The notes: generated by a model from the sequence alone, not told the origin. A DNA stretch of 51,367 nucleotides from Caulobacter sp. (GCA_030678995.1 JAUXTQ010000007.1:1-51367), one strand, 5' to 3'. Positions 9,211-18,574 are shown, counted from the stretch's first letter. Made by a program: numbers and translations.

Positions 9211-9716
9211 TGGCCCCTCCAGCCGACGAACAGGCTCGTCCGGCTCGGTTGCTGCTCGCTGCCGGGCTCCGGAAAGAGGGCCAGGACCAGCAGACGGGAC
9301 TCGTCCTCGGTGACAAACTGCAGCATTTGGCCCCCGGCCGGACTCGTGCGGGGCCCCAGCGCGGTGAAGCCATCCTTGGCCGCCCAGTCGTCGAGTCGTT
9401 TGGCGAACCCCTGGTGATCAGACAGCGGGGCCCGCACCACGACCACGCAGCCTTTTCCGCCGGGGAGGGCCGGGAAGGGTACTATTTCCAGCATGAAACC
9501 GCGCTCGCCGGCCACCGCGAGCCATTTATCGCCCTCCTGCCGGTAGCCGGCCTCCGTCGCCGCCTTGGCCAGGGTCGCGCCCTTGCTGATGGCGATGCAG
9601 GCCTGGAACGAGCGCCAGGCGAGCGCCTCGGCGGGTCCGACCGGCGCCTGGGCAACGGCCGTGGGCGCTGTGACCAGAACGAGGAGGGCGAGGAGCGGGG
9701 CGGCGATCTTGAGCAT
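9207..9716 (-). CDS. exported protein of unknown function (169 aa)
   Basis: Begins MLKIAAPLLALLVLVTAPTAVAQA, a good Sec signal peptide with cleavage after AQA. The mature protein of about 147 residues is mixed alpha/beta in character (KWLAVAGERGFMLEIVPFP, GCVVVVRAPLSDHQGFAKRLDDWAAKDGF). Likely periplasmic. No family recognised. It sits between the thyA-side small genes and folA, and its stop overlaps the folA start by four bases, so the two are probably translated together. Confidence 0.78.
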   Translation of the reverse strand: MLKIAAPLLALLVLVTAPTAVAQAPVGPAEALAWRSFQACIAISKGATLAKAATEAGYRQEGDKWLAVAGERGFMLEIVPFPALPGGKGCVVVVRAPLSDHQGFAKRLDDWAAKDGFTALGPRTSPAGGQMLQFVTEDESRLLVLALFPEPGSEQQPSRTSLFVGWRGQ

Positions 9717-9775
9717 GGGTCAGTGCTACTCCGCCCTGACCCGCGTGACCACCGGCCGGATGCTCACGCCAGCGA

Positions 9776-9916
9776 TCAGCGCGCCTTGCGGGCGTCGAGA
9801 TAGTCGGACAGGCGACCAGCGGCCCGATCAAGCTTCGGGAGCAGCCACAGGAAAACCGGAACGACCAAGGCGGCCAGGCCGATCGCGAATAGGCCGGTTG
9901 CGACAAAGGGATCCAT
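9776..9916 (-). CDS. tiny membrane protein (46 aa)
   Basis: A 46-residue frame with one hydrophobic span (residues about 5-26, VATGLFAIGLAALVVPVFLWLL) followed by a basic amphipathic tail ending LDARKAR. Its ATG shares one base with the TGA of the upstream 86-aa membrane protein gene (TGATG), strong evidence that both are translated. Too small for most callers. Possibly a subunit or regulator of its partner. No family recognised. Confidence 0.6.
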   Translation of the reverse strand: MDPFVATGLFAIGLAALVVPVFLWLLPKLDRAAGRLSDYLDARKAR

Positions 9917-10176
9917 CAGGCGGTCTCCTTGGCCTTCATATACCGCAGAATGAAGGCCGCAGCGAGAATGCAGGCGAAACCGATCAGCAGGCCTGGCGCG
10001 GCACGGCGTGGGTCCAGCGTTCTGGTTGGATCCACAAGCGGCGCGACGACCGAGCCGATTACAAACGCCAAACCGAATGCGTTTGAGACGTTCGCCGCAA
10101 GCTTCACGCGCTCCTTGCGCACCTCCGGATCAAGATGGCGCAGGTCCTGGGCTGGAGGCGGCAGTTCGCTGGTCAC
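9916..10176 (-). CDS. small membrane protein (86 aa)
   Basis: An N-terminal soluble region rich in Glu/Pro/Arg (residues 1-28) is followed by two hydrophobic segments (about 32-49 and 61-80) and a short charged tail, so probably a two-pass inner-membrane protein. It lies 51 bp downstream of thyA and is linked to the 46-aa membrane protein by a TGATG overlap. The composition suggests a small integral-membrane partner protein; no named family recognised. Confidence 0.65.
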   Translation of the reverse strand: MTSELPPPAQDLRHLDPEVRKERVKLAANVSNAFGLAFVIGSVVAPLVDPTRTLDPRRAAPGLLIGFACILAAAFILRYMKAKETA

Positions 10177-10227
10177 CGGGCGATGGTGAACGAACCGGGA
10201 ACAACTTTCAAGGGTATTGTGTGACCA

Positions 10228-11076
10228 CTAAACCGCGATCGGCGCCTTGATGCCCGGATGGGCCTGGTAGCCCTCCAGCGTGAAGTCCTCGTACTCAAAT
10301 GCCAGCAGGTCCCGCCGGGAGGCGATGCGCATGACGGGGAAGGGGTGCGGCTCGCGGCGCAGCTGTTCCTTCGCCTGGTCCAGATGGTTTAGATACAGGT
10401 GGGCGTCGCCCAGGGTGTGGACGAACTCGCCCGGCTGCAGGCCGACGACCTGGGCCATCATCTGGGTCAGCAGGGCGTAGCTGGCGATGTTGAACGGCAC
10501 GCCGAGGAAGACGTCGGCGCTGCGCTGGTAGAGCTGGCAGCTCAGCTTCCCATCGGCCACGAAGAACTGGAACAGGCAATGGCAGGGCGGCAGGGCCATG
10601 TCCTCGACATCGGCCGGGTTCCAGGCGCTGACGATGTGGCGGCGGCTGTTGGGGTTGGTCTTCAGGCTCTCGATCACCGCGCTGATCTGGTCGATCACCC
10701 GCCCGTCCGGCGCGGTCCAGGAGCGCCACTGGCGGCCATAGACCGGGCCCAACTCGCCGGCTTCGTCGGCCCATTCGTCCCAGATGCTGACGCCCCGCTC
10801 CTGCAGCCAGCGGACATTGGTGTCGCCACGCAGGAACCAGAGCAGCTCCAGGATGATCGACTTGAGATGAACCTTCTTGGTGGTCAGCAGGGGGAACCCC
10901 CGCGCCAGGTCGAAACGCATCTGCCGGCCGAACACGCCCAGGGTGCCGACGCCCGTCCGATCACTCCTCGCAACGCCATTGGTCATGATGTCGGCCAGCA
11001 GGCCGAGATACTGCCGCTCCGGGTGGTCGGCGGGCGCCTGGGCCTGGGCGGCGATGACGGGCGAGAGGGCGTTCAT
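10228..11076 (-). CDS. thyA: thymidylate synthase
   Basis: A 282-residue ThyA-type enzyme converting dUMP to dTMP using methylene-tetrahydrofolate. Diagnostic stretches are [14 protein letters not shown] (phosphate-binding Arg), [11 protein letters not shown], the catalytic Cys in PPCHCLFQF, the dUMP-binding [23 protein letters not shown], and the C-terminal closing region ending APIAV. It has about 18 extra N-terminal residues relative to the E. coli enzyme. It heads the thyA-small genes-folA series on the minus strand and is divergent from a small exported-protein gene across 139 bp. Confidence 0.97.
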   Translation of the reverse strand: MNALSPVIAAQAQAPADHPERQYLGLLADIMTNGVARSDRTGVGTLGVFGRQMRFDLARGFPLLTTKKVHLKSIILELLWFLRGDTNVRWLQERGVSIWDEWADEAGELGPVYGRQWRSWTAPDGRVIDQISAVIESLKTNPNSRRHIVSAWNPADVEDMALPPCHCLFQFFVADGKLSCQLYQRSADVFLGVPFNIASYALLTQMMAQVVGLQPGEFVHTLGDAHLYLNHLDQAKEQLRREPHPFPVMRIASRRDLLAFEYEDFTLEGYQAHPGIKAPIAV

Positions 11077-11215
11077 GTCACCGTCGAAGGTCGCCCCGAA
11101 TCACACCCCCGCCAAGTCACGATCACGAGTCGTCCACAGGGACGCAGTGTCGCGGTTGCGTCGGCCGTCGGGGTCGCTGACTATCGGACAAACGAAGGCG
11201 GGGAGGCTTTCAGGC

Positions 11216-11479
11216 ATGGTCTGGTTTGTCTTGGCATTGGCGCTGGCCTCCGGGGATCCGGCCGCGCCCGCCGTCAGCGAGGCGCCGGCCGCGCTCGCCG
11301 CGCCGGCGGCGGCCGATGACGACAGCCGGGTCGTCTGCGTGATGGAAAAGCAGATGGGGTCGCACTTCAAGAAGAAGACCTGCCTGACAAAGGCCCAGTG
11401 GAGGGCGCGACAGGAGCGCGACAACAGCGCGGCCCAGCGGGTCCTGACGCCCGAGACCAGCGACAAGGCCCCTCAATAG
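11216..11479 (+). CDS. small exported protein (87 aa)
   Basis: Starts at ATG 11216 with GGGGAGG about nine bases upstream. The N terminus (MVWFVLALALASGDPAAPAVSEAPAA) looks like a short signal peptide followed by an Ala/Pro linker. The C-terminal half is charged and has two cysteines (RVVCVMEKQMGSHFKKKTC) that could pair in the periplasm. This pattern (VC...ETGS...KKTC-type with a following basic helix) is common among small unnamed alphaproteobacterial exported proteins. Function unknown. Confidence 0.62.
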   Translation: MVWFVLALALASGDPAAPAVSEAPAALAAPAAADDDSRVVCVMEKQMGSHFKKKTCLTKAQWRARQERDNSAAQRVLTPETSDKAPQ

Positions 11480-11481
11480 TC

Positions 11482-12042
11482 TCAGCCGGCGAAGCCGCCT
11501 TCGTCGAGGAAGGCCTGCTCCTCGGCGGTGGTCTCGCGCCCCAGCATCCGGTTGCGATGCGGGAAGCGGCCGAACCGATTGATGATGTCGCGATGCAGGA
11601 CGGCGAACTGCAGGGTCCGCCCGTCCTCGTCATGGCCGGCGTCGCGCAGGGCCTCGCAGAGGCGCACGCTGAGGGCCTGGTCGGCGGGATCCTCGGAATG
11701 TTCGAACGGCAGGTAGAAGAACGGCCGCAGCACCGGCTCGATCTCCTGGTCGAAGTCGGCCAGCACCGCGTGCCGCGCCACCCTCCGCGCCAGGGCGTCG
11801 GTGGCGAAGGCATGCGGCGAATTGCGCCACAGGTTGCGCGGGAACTGGTCGAGCAGCAGCAACAGGGCCAGGCAGCCCTCCGCCGTCTCCATCCAGCGGT
11901 CGTATTCGCCCCGGGCCGCGGCAAAGTGAACCGGCTCGAATCGCAGGCGCAGGGCCTGGTCGAAGCGATAGTCCTTGCGGAACCACTTGCCCGGCCCCGC
12001 GTGCCGCCAGAAGCCGACGATATCGATAGGCGCTGCGCTCAT
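11482..12042 (-). CDS. DUF924 family protein
   Basis: A 186-residue helical protein starting at MSAAPIDIVGFWRHAGPGKWF (ATG 12042); the open frame extends 13 more codons without support. Family hallmarks are IVGFW...KWFRKD, CLALLLLLDQFPRNLWRNSPHAFATD, and the middle stretch FYLPFEHSEDPADQ followed by FGRFPHRNRMLGRETTAEEQAFLDEGGFAG. The fold is TPR-like and conserved in bacteria and fungi, with no established activity. It converges on the small exported-protein gene with two bases between the stops. Confidence 0.9.
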   Translation of the reverse strand: MSAAPIDIVGFWRHAGPGKWFRKDYRFDQALRLRFEPVHFAAARGEYDRWMETAEGCLALLLLLDQFPRNLWRNSPHAFATDALARRVARHAVLADFDQEIEPVLRPFFYLPFEHSEDPADQALSVRLCEALRDAGHDEDGRTLQFAVLHRDIINRFGRFPHRNRMLGRETTAEEQAFLDEGGFAG

Positions 12043-12156
12043 CTCGCGAGGCTGGCGCCGTCCGCGGTTTCGTTCAACCACGGTTCAGGTTCGGGCGCGC
12101 ATGCGCTTGGTTAAAGGGACAACAAGGGACCGGCGAAGGTCGGACTCACGGAGCAG

Positions 12157-13242
12157 ATGATGAAGAAAACCATCACGACCGCGCTCGTGCTGACCATGCT
12201 GGCCAGCACCTCGGTCTATGCGCAGTCCGGACCGGGCTGGCGCGGCGAGGGCCGCTCGGGCCGAACCGACACCCCGCCGGAGGCGACTCCGCCGGCCAAG
12301 ACCGCGCCCCAGGCCGCTCCCAAGGGCGGCGGCGGACGCGGCGGACCGGGTCCGCGCGGCGGCGGGCCGCAGGCTCAACCGGGCGGCGGAGAACCCCAGG
12401 CCCAGACGCCAGGCGGGCGGCGCGGCCCCGGCGCGGGCGGACCGGGCGGTCAGGGCGGTCGACGCGGCGGCCAGGGCGGCGGACAACAATGGCAGGGCGG
12501 CGGCGCTCCCGGTCAGCCGGGCGCTCCCGGAGCCCCCGGCGGCCAGCGCTGGGATCGTGACGGTGATGGACGGCCCGACGGCCGCGCGGGCGCCCAGGGC
12601 GGTCGCCGCGCCGGCGGCCAGGGTCAAGGCCAGGGCGGCGGTCAAGGCGGCCAGGGCTGGGATCGCGACCGTGACGGTCGCCCCGATGGACGTCCCGGCG
12701 CGGGCGCCGGCGGCGGCTCGGGCGGCGGCCAGAGCTGGGATCGCGACGGCCGGCGCGACGGGCCTCCGGGCGGACGCCCCGGCGGCCCCCGTGATGATCG
12801 CCGCGACGACCGGGGCCCCGGACCGGGCGGCTGGGATCGCGACCGTGACGGTCGTCCCGACGCCGGCCGCCGCGGCGACGATCGCCGCGGCGACGATCGC
12901 CGCTGGGACGGACGCCGTCCCGGCGAAGGCCGCCAGATGCGCAACCGCGACAATGGCCGCCGCTGGTACGACCAGCGCCAGTGGCGCCGCGCCTATCACG
13001 CCCCGCGGCGCTATCGCATCTCGCCCTACCGCTATCCGTCGGGCTGGTACGTGCGCAGCTGGAGCTACGGAGACTTCCTGCCGTGGGGCTGGTTCGGCGC
13101 GAGCTACTACCTGAACGCGGGCGCCTACGGCCTGCCGTACCCGCCGATCGGCACCGAGTGGGTCCGCGTGGGTCAGGACGCCCTGCTGGTCGACATCTGG
13201 AGCGGCCGCGTGGTCGCGGTCTACTACGGCCTGTTCTGGTAG
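12157..13242 (+). CDS. Gly/Arg/Asp-rich exported protein with C-terminal RcnB-like domain
   Basis: A 361-residue protein with signal peptide MMKKTITTALVLTMLASTSVYA. Residues about 25-270 are low complexity: a Gly/Gln/Pro-rich collagen-like stretch, then four repeats built on WDRDxDGRPDG and several DDRRGDDRR blocks. The last 90 residues (RRWYDQRQWRRAYHAPRRYRISPYRYPSGWYVRSWSYGD... TEWVRVGQDALLVDIWSGRVV) match the RcnB/DUF2502-like periplasmic domain; RcnB is linked to nickel/cobalt homeostasis in E. coli. The DxDGRPD units resemble calcium- or metal-coordinating DxDxDG loops, so a metal-binding or envelope role is plausible but unproven. It ends at a strong terminator. Confidence 0.82.
   Translation: MMKKTITTALVLTMLASTSVYAQSGPGWRGEGRSGRTDTPPEATPPAKTAPQAAPKGGGGRGGPGPRGGGPQAQPGGGEPQAQTPGGRRGPGAGGPGGQGGRRGGQGGGQQWQGGGAPGQPGAPGAPGGQRWDRDGDGRPDGRAGAQGGRRAGGQGQGQGGGQGGQGWDRDRDGRPDGRPGAGAGGGSGGGQSWDRDGRRDGPPGGRPGGPRDDRRDDRGPGPGGWDRDRDGRPDAGRRGDDRRGDDRRWDGRRPGEGRQMRNRDNGRRWYDQRQWRRAYHAPRRYRISPYRYPSGWYVRSWSYGDFLPWGWFGASYYLNAGAYGLPYPPIGTEWVRVGQDALLVDIWSGRVVAVYYGLFW
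12541..12930 (+). repeat. in-frame tandem-like repeats encoding WDRDxDGRPDG units
   Basis: Near-identical coding segments recur at about 12549, 12658, 12737 and 12832, each containing TGGGATCG followed by GACCGTGACGGTCG-like DNA. They are separated by Gly-rich spacers of unequal length. The pattern suggests expansion by unequal recombination or slippage within one gene, not a separate element. Confidence 0.75.
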
Positions 13243-13264
13243 GGATCAGCTCCCTGAACGATGA

Positions 13265-13292
13265 AGCCCCGGAGGCGACTCCGGGGCTTTTT
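13265..13292 (+). terminator. rho-independent terminator of the RcnB-like gene
   Basis: A perfect 10-bp stem AGCCCCGGAG / CTCCGGGGCT closes a GCGA tetraloop and runs straight into TTTTT, 23 bases after the stop codon. Confidence 0.93.
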
Positions 13293-13307
13293 CGTTCCGG
13301 GTTTGCC

Positions 13308-13336
13308 TTGACGTGCGCGCAATTTTCCGCTCGATA
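13308..13336 (+). promoter_or_regulatory. candidate sigma-70-like promoter of ilvC
   Basis: TTGACG (13308-13313), a 17-base spacer and TCGATA (13331-13336) lie in an AT-richer patch 65 bp before the ilvC start. Downstream, TTGCG...CGCAA forms a loose inverted repeat around 13359-13377 in the leader that could be an operator or leader hairpin. Assigned by pattern only. Confidence 0.4.
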
Positions 13337-13337
13337 G

Positions 13338-14420
<1,083 letters not shown>

Positions 14421-14550
14421 GCCGTTTGGCCGCCCCGGTTCGCTGGTCGCGGCCGGGGCCGTCGATCTCCCGACGGTCGGCGCCGGACGGGCCTTGCGGA
14501 TCGGCGGCGCCGGCCCGACATTCAGGCCTCAAGCCTCGGGAGCCGCATCC

Positions 14551-15153
14551 ATGAATCGCATGATCCTCGCCGCCGTCCTGGCGTTCGCCGCCGCCCCGGC
14601 CCTCGCCGCCCCGGTGGCCTACACCCTCGACCCCGCCCACACCCAGACCACCTTCACGGTCGACCGGTTCGGCTTCACGACCATCATGGGCGCCTTCACG
14701 GCCGCGGAGGGCACGATCTGGATCGACGAGGCCGATCCCGCCAGTTCGCGGGTCGAGGCTTTCGTGACCGTGGCCAGCCTCTACGCCGGCGACCCGACCC
14801 GCGAGGATCACGTCAAGGGACCGCGTTGGCTCAACGGCGCGGTCAACCCGACCATCCGCTTCGTCTCGACCAAGGTGGTTCCGACCGGTTCGACCACCGC
14901 CGACGTGACCGGCGACTTCACCCTCAACGGGGTGACCCGGCCGGTGACCTTCAAGGTCGCCCTGAACAAGATCGGCAAGGCGCCGGGCTCGGGCAAGCAA
15001 TCGGCCGGCTTCACCATCACCGGCTCGGTGCAGCGGCGCGACTTCGGCATCGGCGCGGCCCTGCCGCCCGGCCTGATCGGCGAGACCGTGGACATCCGCA
15101 TCGAGGCCCTCGGCGTCTCCGCGATGCCCGTGCTCACGCCCGCCGCGACCTGA
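14551..15153 (+). CDS. YceI family exported lipid-binding protein
   Basis: A 200-residue protein with signal peptide MNRMILAAVLAFAAAPALA, then the YceI lipocalin-like beta barrel: YTLDPAHTQTTFTVDRFGF at the start, DEADPASSRVEAFV, DHVKGPRWLNGAVNPTIRFVS, DFTLNGVTRPVTFKV, and a C-terminal RRDFGIGAALPPGLIGETVDIRIEAL. Family members are periplasmic and bind isoprenoid or fatty-acyl ligands. It is preceded by CGGGAG as ribosome site and followed five bases later by the deoxyribosyltransferase-like gene, so likely an operon. Confidence 0.94.
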   Translation: MNRMILAAVLAFAAAPALAAPVAYTLDPAHTQTTFTVDRFGFTTIMGAFTAAEGTIWIDEADPASSRVEAFVTVASLYAGDPTREDHVKGPRWLNGAVNPTIRFVSTKVVPTGSTTADVTGDFTLNGVTRPVTFKVALNKIGKAPGSGKQSAGFTITGSVQRRDFGIGAALPPGLIGETVDIRIEALGVSAMPVLTPAAT

Positions 15154-15158
15154 CGCGG

Positions 15159-15728
15159 ATGGTCCGACGCATCGACACCGTCTACCTGGCCGGACCCGAG
15201 GTCTGGTTTCCCAACGTCGGGGCCCATTTCGCCCTGCGCCAGGCCATGTGCGAGGCGGTCGGCTTCAACATGCTGCAGGCCGACACCAGCGAGTTCCGCG
15301 AACTGGAGCCGGGCGAGATCATGGCCCGCGAGATCTATGCCGAGCGGGTGGCGCGCATGCGTCGGGCCGACGCGGCGGTGATCAACCTGACCCCCTGGCG
15401 CGGGCCGACGGCGGACCCGGGCACGGCCTTTGAGGCCGGTTTCCTGTCCGGGCTGGGCAAGCCGGTGATGGCCTATATGAACGTGGCCTACGAGCACGAG
15501 GCCGAGTTCCGCGACCGGGTCGATGCCCACATCGGCGCCCAGCTCGACGAAGATGGCGTCTGGCGCGATGGCGAGGGCTGCCTGATCGAGGACTTCGGCC
15601 TGCCCGAGACGATCATGCTGTGGGCCGAGGCGAGGCGGCTGTTCGTCATCGTCACGCCGGACGTGCTGGGGGATGTGACCGGCCTGCAGCTGTGCCTCGA
15701 CGCAATGCGGGCCTACGCGTCGGACTGA
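15159..15728 (+). CDS. nucleoside 2-deoxyribosyltransferase family protein
   Basis: A 189-residue protein of the NDT fold. TVYLAGPEVWFP is the N-terminal nucleotide-binding strand and loop, MREAD-like RMRRADAAVINLTPWRGPTADPGTAFEAGFLSGLGKPVMAYMN carries the catalytic Asp/Glu region (DPGTAFEAGF), and IEDFGLPETIMLW is the C-terminal helix. Members exchange or hydrolyse the N-glycosidic bond of deoxynucleosides or their monophosphates. Start ATG 15159, six bases after the YceI stop. Salvage or nucleotide-pool cleaning is a reasonable inference. Confidence 0.9.
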   Translation: MVRRIDTVYLAGPEVWFPNVGAHFALRQAMCEAVGFNMLQADTSEFRELEPGEIMAREIYAERVARMRRADAAVINLTPWRGPTADPGTAFEAGFLSGLGKPVMAYMNVAYEHEAEFRDRVDAHIGAQLDEDGVWRDGEGCLIEDFGLPETIMLWAEARRLFVIVTPDVLGDVTGLQLCLDAMRAYASD

Positions 15729-15730
15729 TC

Positions 15731-15758
15731 AGGGACAGACACCTGCGTGTCTGTCCCG
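15731..15758. repeat. GGGACAGACAC/GTGTCTGTCCC hairpin, single unit
   Basis: A perfect 11-bp stem closes a CTGC loop at 15732-15757, between two convergent genes whose stops flank it within three bases. It belongs to the same outer-sequence family as the elements at 4388, 7638, 31795 and 43513. It may double as a bidirectional terminator, although no T-run follows. Confidence 0.85.
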
Positions 15759-16508
15759 TCAGCCCCATTCCAGCGCCGTCTTGCCCCGCAGGATCGCCTC
15801 CGCCGCCGCGCTGTGTTTGCCGCCTTCACGGTCGTGCAGCACCAGCGCCGGCAACAGCCGCAGCGGCGCCTTGCCGGTTTTCACCGCGCGGAACAGCACC
15901 CGTTTGGCCGGGGCGTCGGCGAAGGGGTGGATCGGGCGGATCTGGAACGAGCCGGCCTTTTCGCCCAGCAGCGACAACAGATCGCCCAGCCGGTCGGCGC
16001 GATGGATCACGGTGATCGTCCCGCCCTCGCGGACGGCCTTGAGCATAAAGGCGGTCCAGGCCGCCAGCCCGCCGTCGGCCATCCAGGCCCCGGTCTTTTC
16101 CGCGGCCGGGGCGCGCAGTTCGTCCGGGTCATCGAAGAACGGCGGGTTGGCCATCACCGCGTCGAACACCGGAAGGCCCAGTGCGCGGAACCCCGCCTGG
16201 ACATCGCCCTCGACGATTTCGACCCGGCCGTCAAACCCGTTCAGCGCCACGTTTTCCCGCGCCAGCGCCGCCGCCGCGCCGTCCCGCTCCACGCCGACAA
16301 ACACCGCCTCAGCCCGCCGCGCCGCCGCCGCCAGCAGGGCCGCGCCGGGGCCGCAGCCGGCCTCCAGCACCCGTTCGCCAGGCCCCGCGTCGCAGGCGGC
16401 GGCCAGCAGGGCGGCGTCCATGCCGGCGCGATAGCCGCGGGCCGACTGGCGCAGCAAAACCCGTCCGTCCAGCAGCCGATCGGTGGTCACGTCGCTCTGG
16501 TCCGCCAT
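15759..16508 (-). CDS. tRNA1(Val) (adenine-N6)-methyltransferase-like protein
   Basis: A 249-residue class I SAM-dependent methyltransferase of the TrmN6/YfiC group, which methylates N6 of adenine 37 in tRNA-Val in E. coli. Visible: LLDGRVLLRQSARGYRAGMDAALLAAA (family N terminus), SAM loop VLEAGCGPGAALLAAA, acidic motif VGVERD, and the catalytic NPPFF. The start ATG 16508 (MADQSDVTTDRLL) is chosen because the family begins there; the upstream frame is shadow of the polyprenyl synthase gene. It is divergent from the polyprenyl synthase gene across 94 bp. Confidence 0.88.
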   Translation of the reverse strand: MADQSDVTTDRLLDGRVLLRQSARGYRAGMDAALLAAACDAGPGERVLEAGCGPGAALLAAAARRAEAVFVGVERDGAAAALARENVALNGFDGRVEIVEGDVQAGFRALGLPVFDAVMANPPFFDDPDELRAPAAEKTGAWMADGGLAAWTAFMLKAVREGGTITVIHRADRLGDLLSLLGEKAGSFQIRPIHPFADAPAKRVLFRAVKTGKAPLRLLPALVLHDREGGKHSAAAEAILRGKTALEWG

Positions 16509-16602
16509 CTCGGCCTTGCCCTCGCCCTTTCCCTGACCTATCCCGCCGGGGAGGCTTCCCGCAACGGCGCTTGGGCCGCGGCCGGAAGATGAAGGAGCGC
16601 AG

Positions 16603-17616
16603 GTGTTGGACGCAGCGAACGCGGCCGTAGCCCGTCCGACGGGCTCCGTCGACGGACTGGTGGAGCTGGCGTCCCCTGACATGAAGGGCGTCAACGCCCT
16701 GATTTCCGCGCGCATGCAGAGTCCGGTGTCGGTGATCCCGGCCCTGGCCGACCATCTGATCAACGCTGGCGGCAAGCGGCTGCGGCCGTTGCTCACGGTG
16801 GCCGCCGCCCGTTTGCTCGGGGCGACCGATGAGTCCTGCCTGAAGCTGGCCGCGGCGGTGGAGTTCATCCACACCGCCACCCTGCTGCACGACGACGTGG
16901 TCGACTCCTCCCAGCTGCGGCGGGGCAAGGTGGCGGCCCACCTGATCTGGGGCGCCCCCTCCAGCGTGCTGGTCGGCGACTATCTGTTCGCGCGGGCCTT
17001 CGAGCTGATGGTCGAGGCCGGCTCCCTGCGGGCGCTGGACATCCTGGCCAAGGCCGCCGGGGTGATCAGCGAGGGCGAGGTGCTGCAGCTGACCCGCGCC
17101 CACGACCTGAACCTGTCGCAGGACGTCTATCTGGAGATCATCCGCGCCAAGACCGCCGAGCTGTTTGCCGCCGCCGCCGAGGCCGGGGCGGTCAGCGCGG
17201 GGGCCTCGGACGACCACTGCCGGTCGATGCGGTCCTATGGCCTGAGCCTGGGCCTGGCCTTCCAGCTGGTCGACGACGCCCTGGACTACGGCGGCGCGAC
17301 CGAAACGCTGGGCAAGAACGCCGGCGACGACTTCCGCGAAGGCAAGGCGACCCTGCCGCTGCTGCTGGCCATCGCCCGCACCGGCGCGGCCGAGGCGCCG
17401 TTCTGGGAGCGGACCATCGGCCGTCGCGAACAGACCGACGACGACTTCCGCCGCGCCCGCGACCTGATCGCCCGCACCGGCGCCGCCGAGGCGACACTGG
17501 ATCTGGCTCACCAGTTCGCCGAGGAGGCCAAGGCCGCGCTCGCCCGGATGGACGACAACAGCTGGCGCACGGCGCTGGAGGACCTGGCCGATTTCGCCGT
17601 CAGCCGCCGCGCCTGA
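16603..17616 (+). CDS. ispB: long-chain polyprenyl diphosphate synthase (octaprenyl/decaprenyl type)
   Basis: A 337-residue trans-prenyltransferase that extends farnesyl diphosphate with IPP to make the side chain of ubiquinone. Both Asp-rich motifs are present: LLHDDVVDSSQLRRG and FQLVDDALDYGG. GGKRLRPLL (IPP binding), the FIHTATLLHDD residues upstream of the first motif that allow long products, and GDDFREGKATLPLLLA are also visible. The start is GTG 16603 with GGAG seven bases upstream. Chain length cannot be read directly; Caulobacteraceae usually make Q-10. The glycosyltransferase gene follows ten bases after the stop. Confidence 0.93.
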   Translation: MLDAANAAVARPTGSVDGLVELASPDMKGVNALISARMQSPVSVIPALADHLINAGGKRLRPLLTVAAARLLGATDESCLKLAAAVEFIHTATLLHDDVVDSSQLRRGKVAAHLIWGAPSSVLVGDYLFARAFELMVEAGSLRALDILAKAAGVISEGEVLQLTRAHDLNLSQDVYLEIIRAKTAELFAAAAEAGAVSAGASDDHCRSMRSYGLSLGLAFQLVDDALDYGGATETLGKNAGDDFREGKATLPLLLAIARTGAAEAPFWERTIGRREQTDDDFRRARDLIARTGAAEATLDLAHQFAEEAKAALARMDDNSWRTALEDLADFAVSRRA

Positions 17617-17626
17617 GGCCCGGGCC

Positions 17627-18574
17627 GTGAAGCCCGAAAAGATCCTGGTCATCAAGCTGTCGGCCCTGGGCGACTTCGTCCAGGCCAGCGGGCCGATGAA
17701 GGCGATCCGCGCCGCCCATCCGGACGCCCGCATCACGCTGCTGACCACCGCGCCCTATGTGGCCATGGGCCAGGCCACCGGCTGGTTCGACGCGGTCTGG
17801 GGGGGCGGCCGTCCCGACTGGACCGACCTGCCGGCGGTCTGGCGCCTGATCCGCCGGCTGCGGGCGGGGCGGTTCGACCGGGTCTATGACCTGCAGACCC
17901 AGGGCCGGACGATCCGCTATTTCCAGCTGCTCTGGCCCCGGCGGCCGCTGTGGTCGGGCAACGCGCCCGGCGCGGCCTTCGCCTACAGGGGCGCCGAGCG
18001 GGACCGGCTGCACATCCAGGACTCCCAGCGCGAGCAGCTGCGGATCGCCGGCATTACCGAGGTCGGGCCGCCGGACGTCAGCTGGCTGACCGGTGACGCC
18101 GCCCGGTTCGGCCTGACGGCGCCCTACGCCCTGCTGGCCCCCGGCGGCGCGCCGCACCGGCCGGCCAAGCGGTGGCCGGCGGCGAACTACGGCGCGCTGG
18201 CGGCGCGGCTGCTGGGGCAGGGGATCACGCCCGTGGTGCTTGGCCACGGCGCGGAGGAGGCGGCGCTGGCGCAGACCATCCTGGCCGCCGCCCCGGGCAC
18301 GCTCAGCCTGGTGGGCGCCACCAGCATCGCCGAGATCGCCAGCCTCGCCCGTGGCGCGGCCCTGGCCGTCGGCAACGACACCGGGCCGGTGCATGTGGTG
18401 GTGGCGACCGGCTGCCCGGCGGTGGTGCTGTTCTCCCGCGACAGCAACCCCGACCTCAGCGCGCCCCGGCCGATCCGACCCGACCAGCCGGTGACCATCC
18501 TGCGCGAGCCGGATTTGGCCGACCTGGCGGTCGAGCGGGTGTGGGCGGCGGTGCGGCCGATCCTTGCCCCCTGA
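17627..18574 (+). CDS. glycosyltransferase family 9 (heptosyltransferase-like)
   Basis: A 315-residue GT-B enzyme related to LPS heptosyltransferases, which move heptose from ADP-heptose onto the LPS core at the inner membrane. Signatures are KILVIKLSALGDFVQASGPMKAIR at the N terminus with the catalytic-region Asp in GDF, DRVYDLQTQGRT, LLAPGGAPHRPAKRWPAANYGALA, and the nucleotide-sugar loop VGNDTGPVHVVVATGCPAVVLFS. It starts at GTG 17627, ten bases after the polyprenyl synthase gene, so probably co-transcribed. The stop abuts the convergent tetR gene. Confidence 0.9.
   Translation: MKPEKILVIKLSALGDFVQASGPMKAIRAAHPDARITLLTTAPYVAMGQATGWFDAVWGGGRPDWTDLPAVWRLIRRLRAGRFDRVYDLQTQGRTIRYFQLLWPRRPLWSGNAPGAAFAYRGAERDRLHIQDSQREQLRIAGITEVGPPDVSWLTGDAARFGLTAPYALLAPGGAPHRPAKRWPAANYGALAARLLGQGITPVVLGHGAEEAALAQTILAAAPGTLSLVGATSIAEIASLARGAALAVGNDTGPVHVVVATGCPAVVLFSRDSNPDLSAPRPIRPDQPVTILREPDLADLAVERVWAAVRPILAP

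Noticed and set aside
12541..12930. Regularly spaced repeats considered as a CRISPR array
   Set aside because: Repeats are in frame within a gene, unequal in spacing, and not palindromic; no cas gene is nearby.
12085..12999. 304-codon Ala/Val-rich minus-strand frame that looks like a membrane protein
   Set aside because: It is the complement of the Gly/Arg-rich repeats; Ala/Val runs arise from GGC/GCC repeats. The plus strand has the signal peptide and RcnB domain.
14432..14459. GCCCCGG/CCGGGGC hairpin after ilvC considered as a terminator
   Set aside because: Only a 7-bp stem with a 14-base loop and no T-run; too weak to call.
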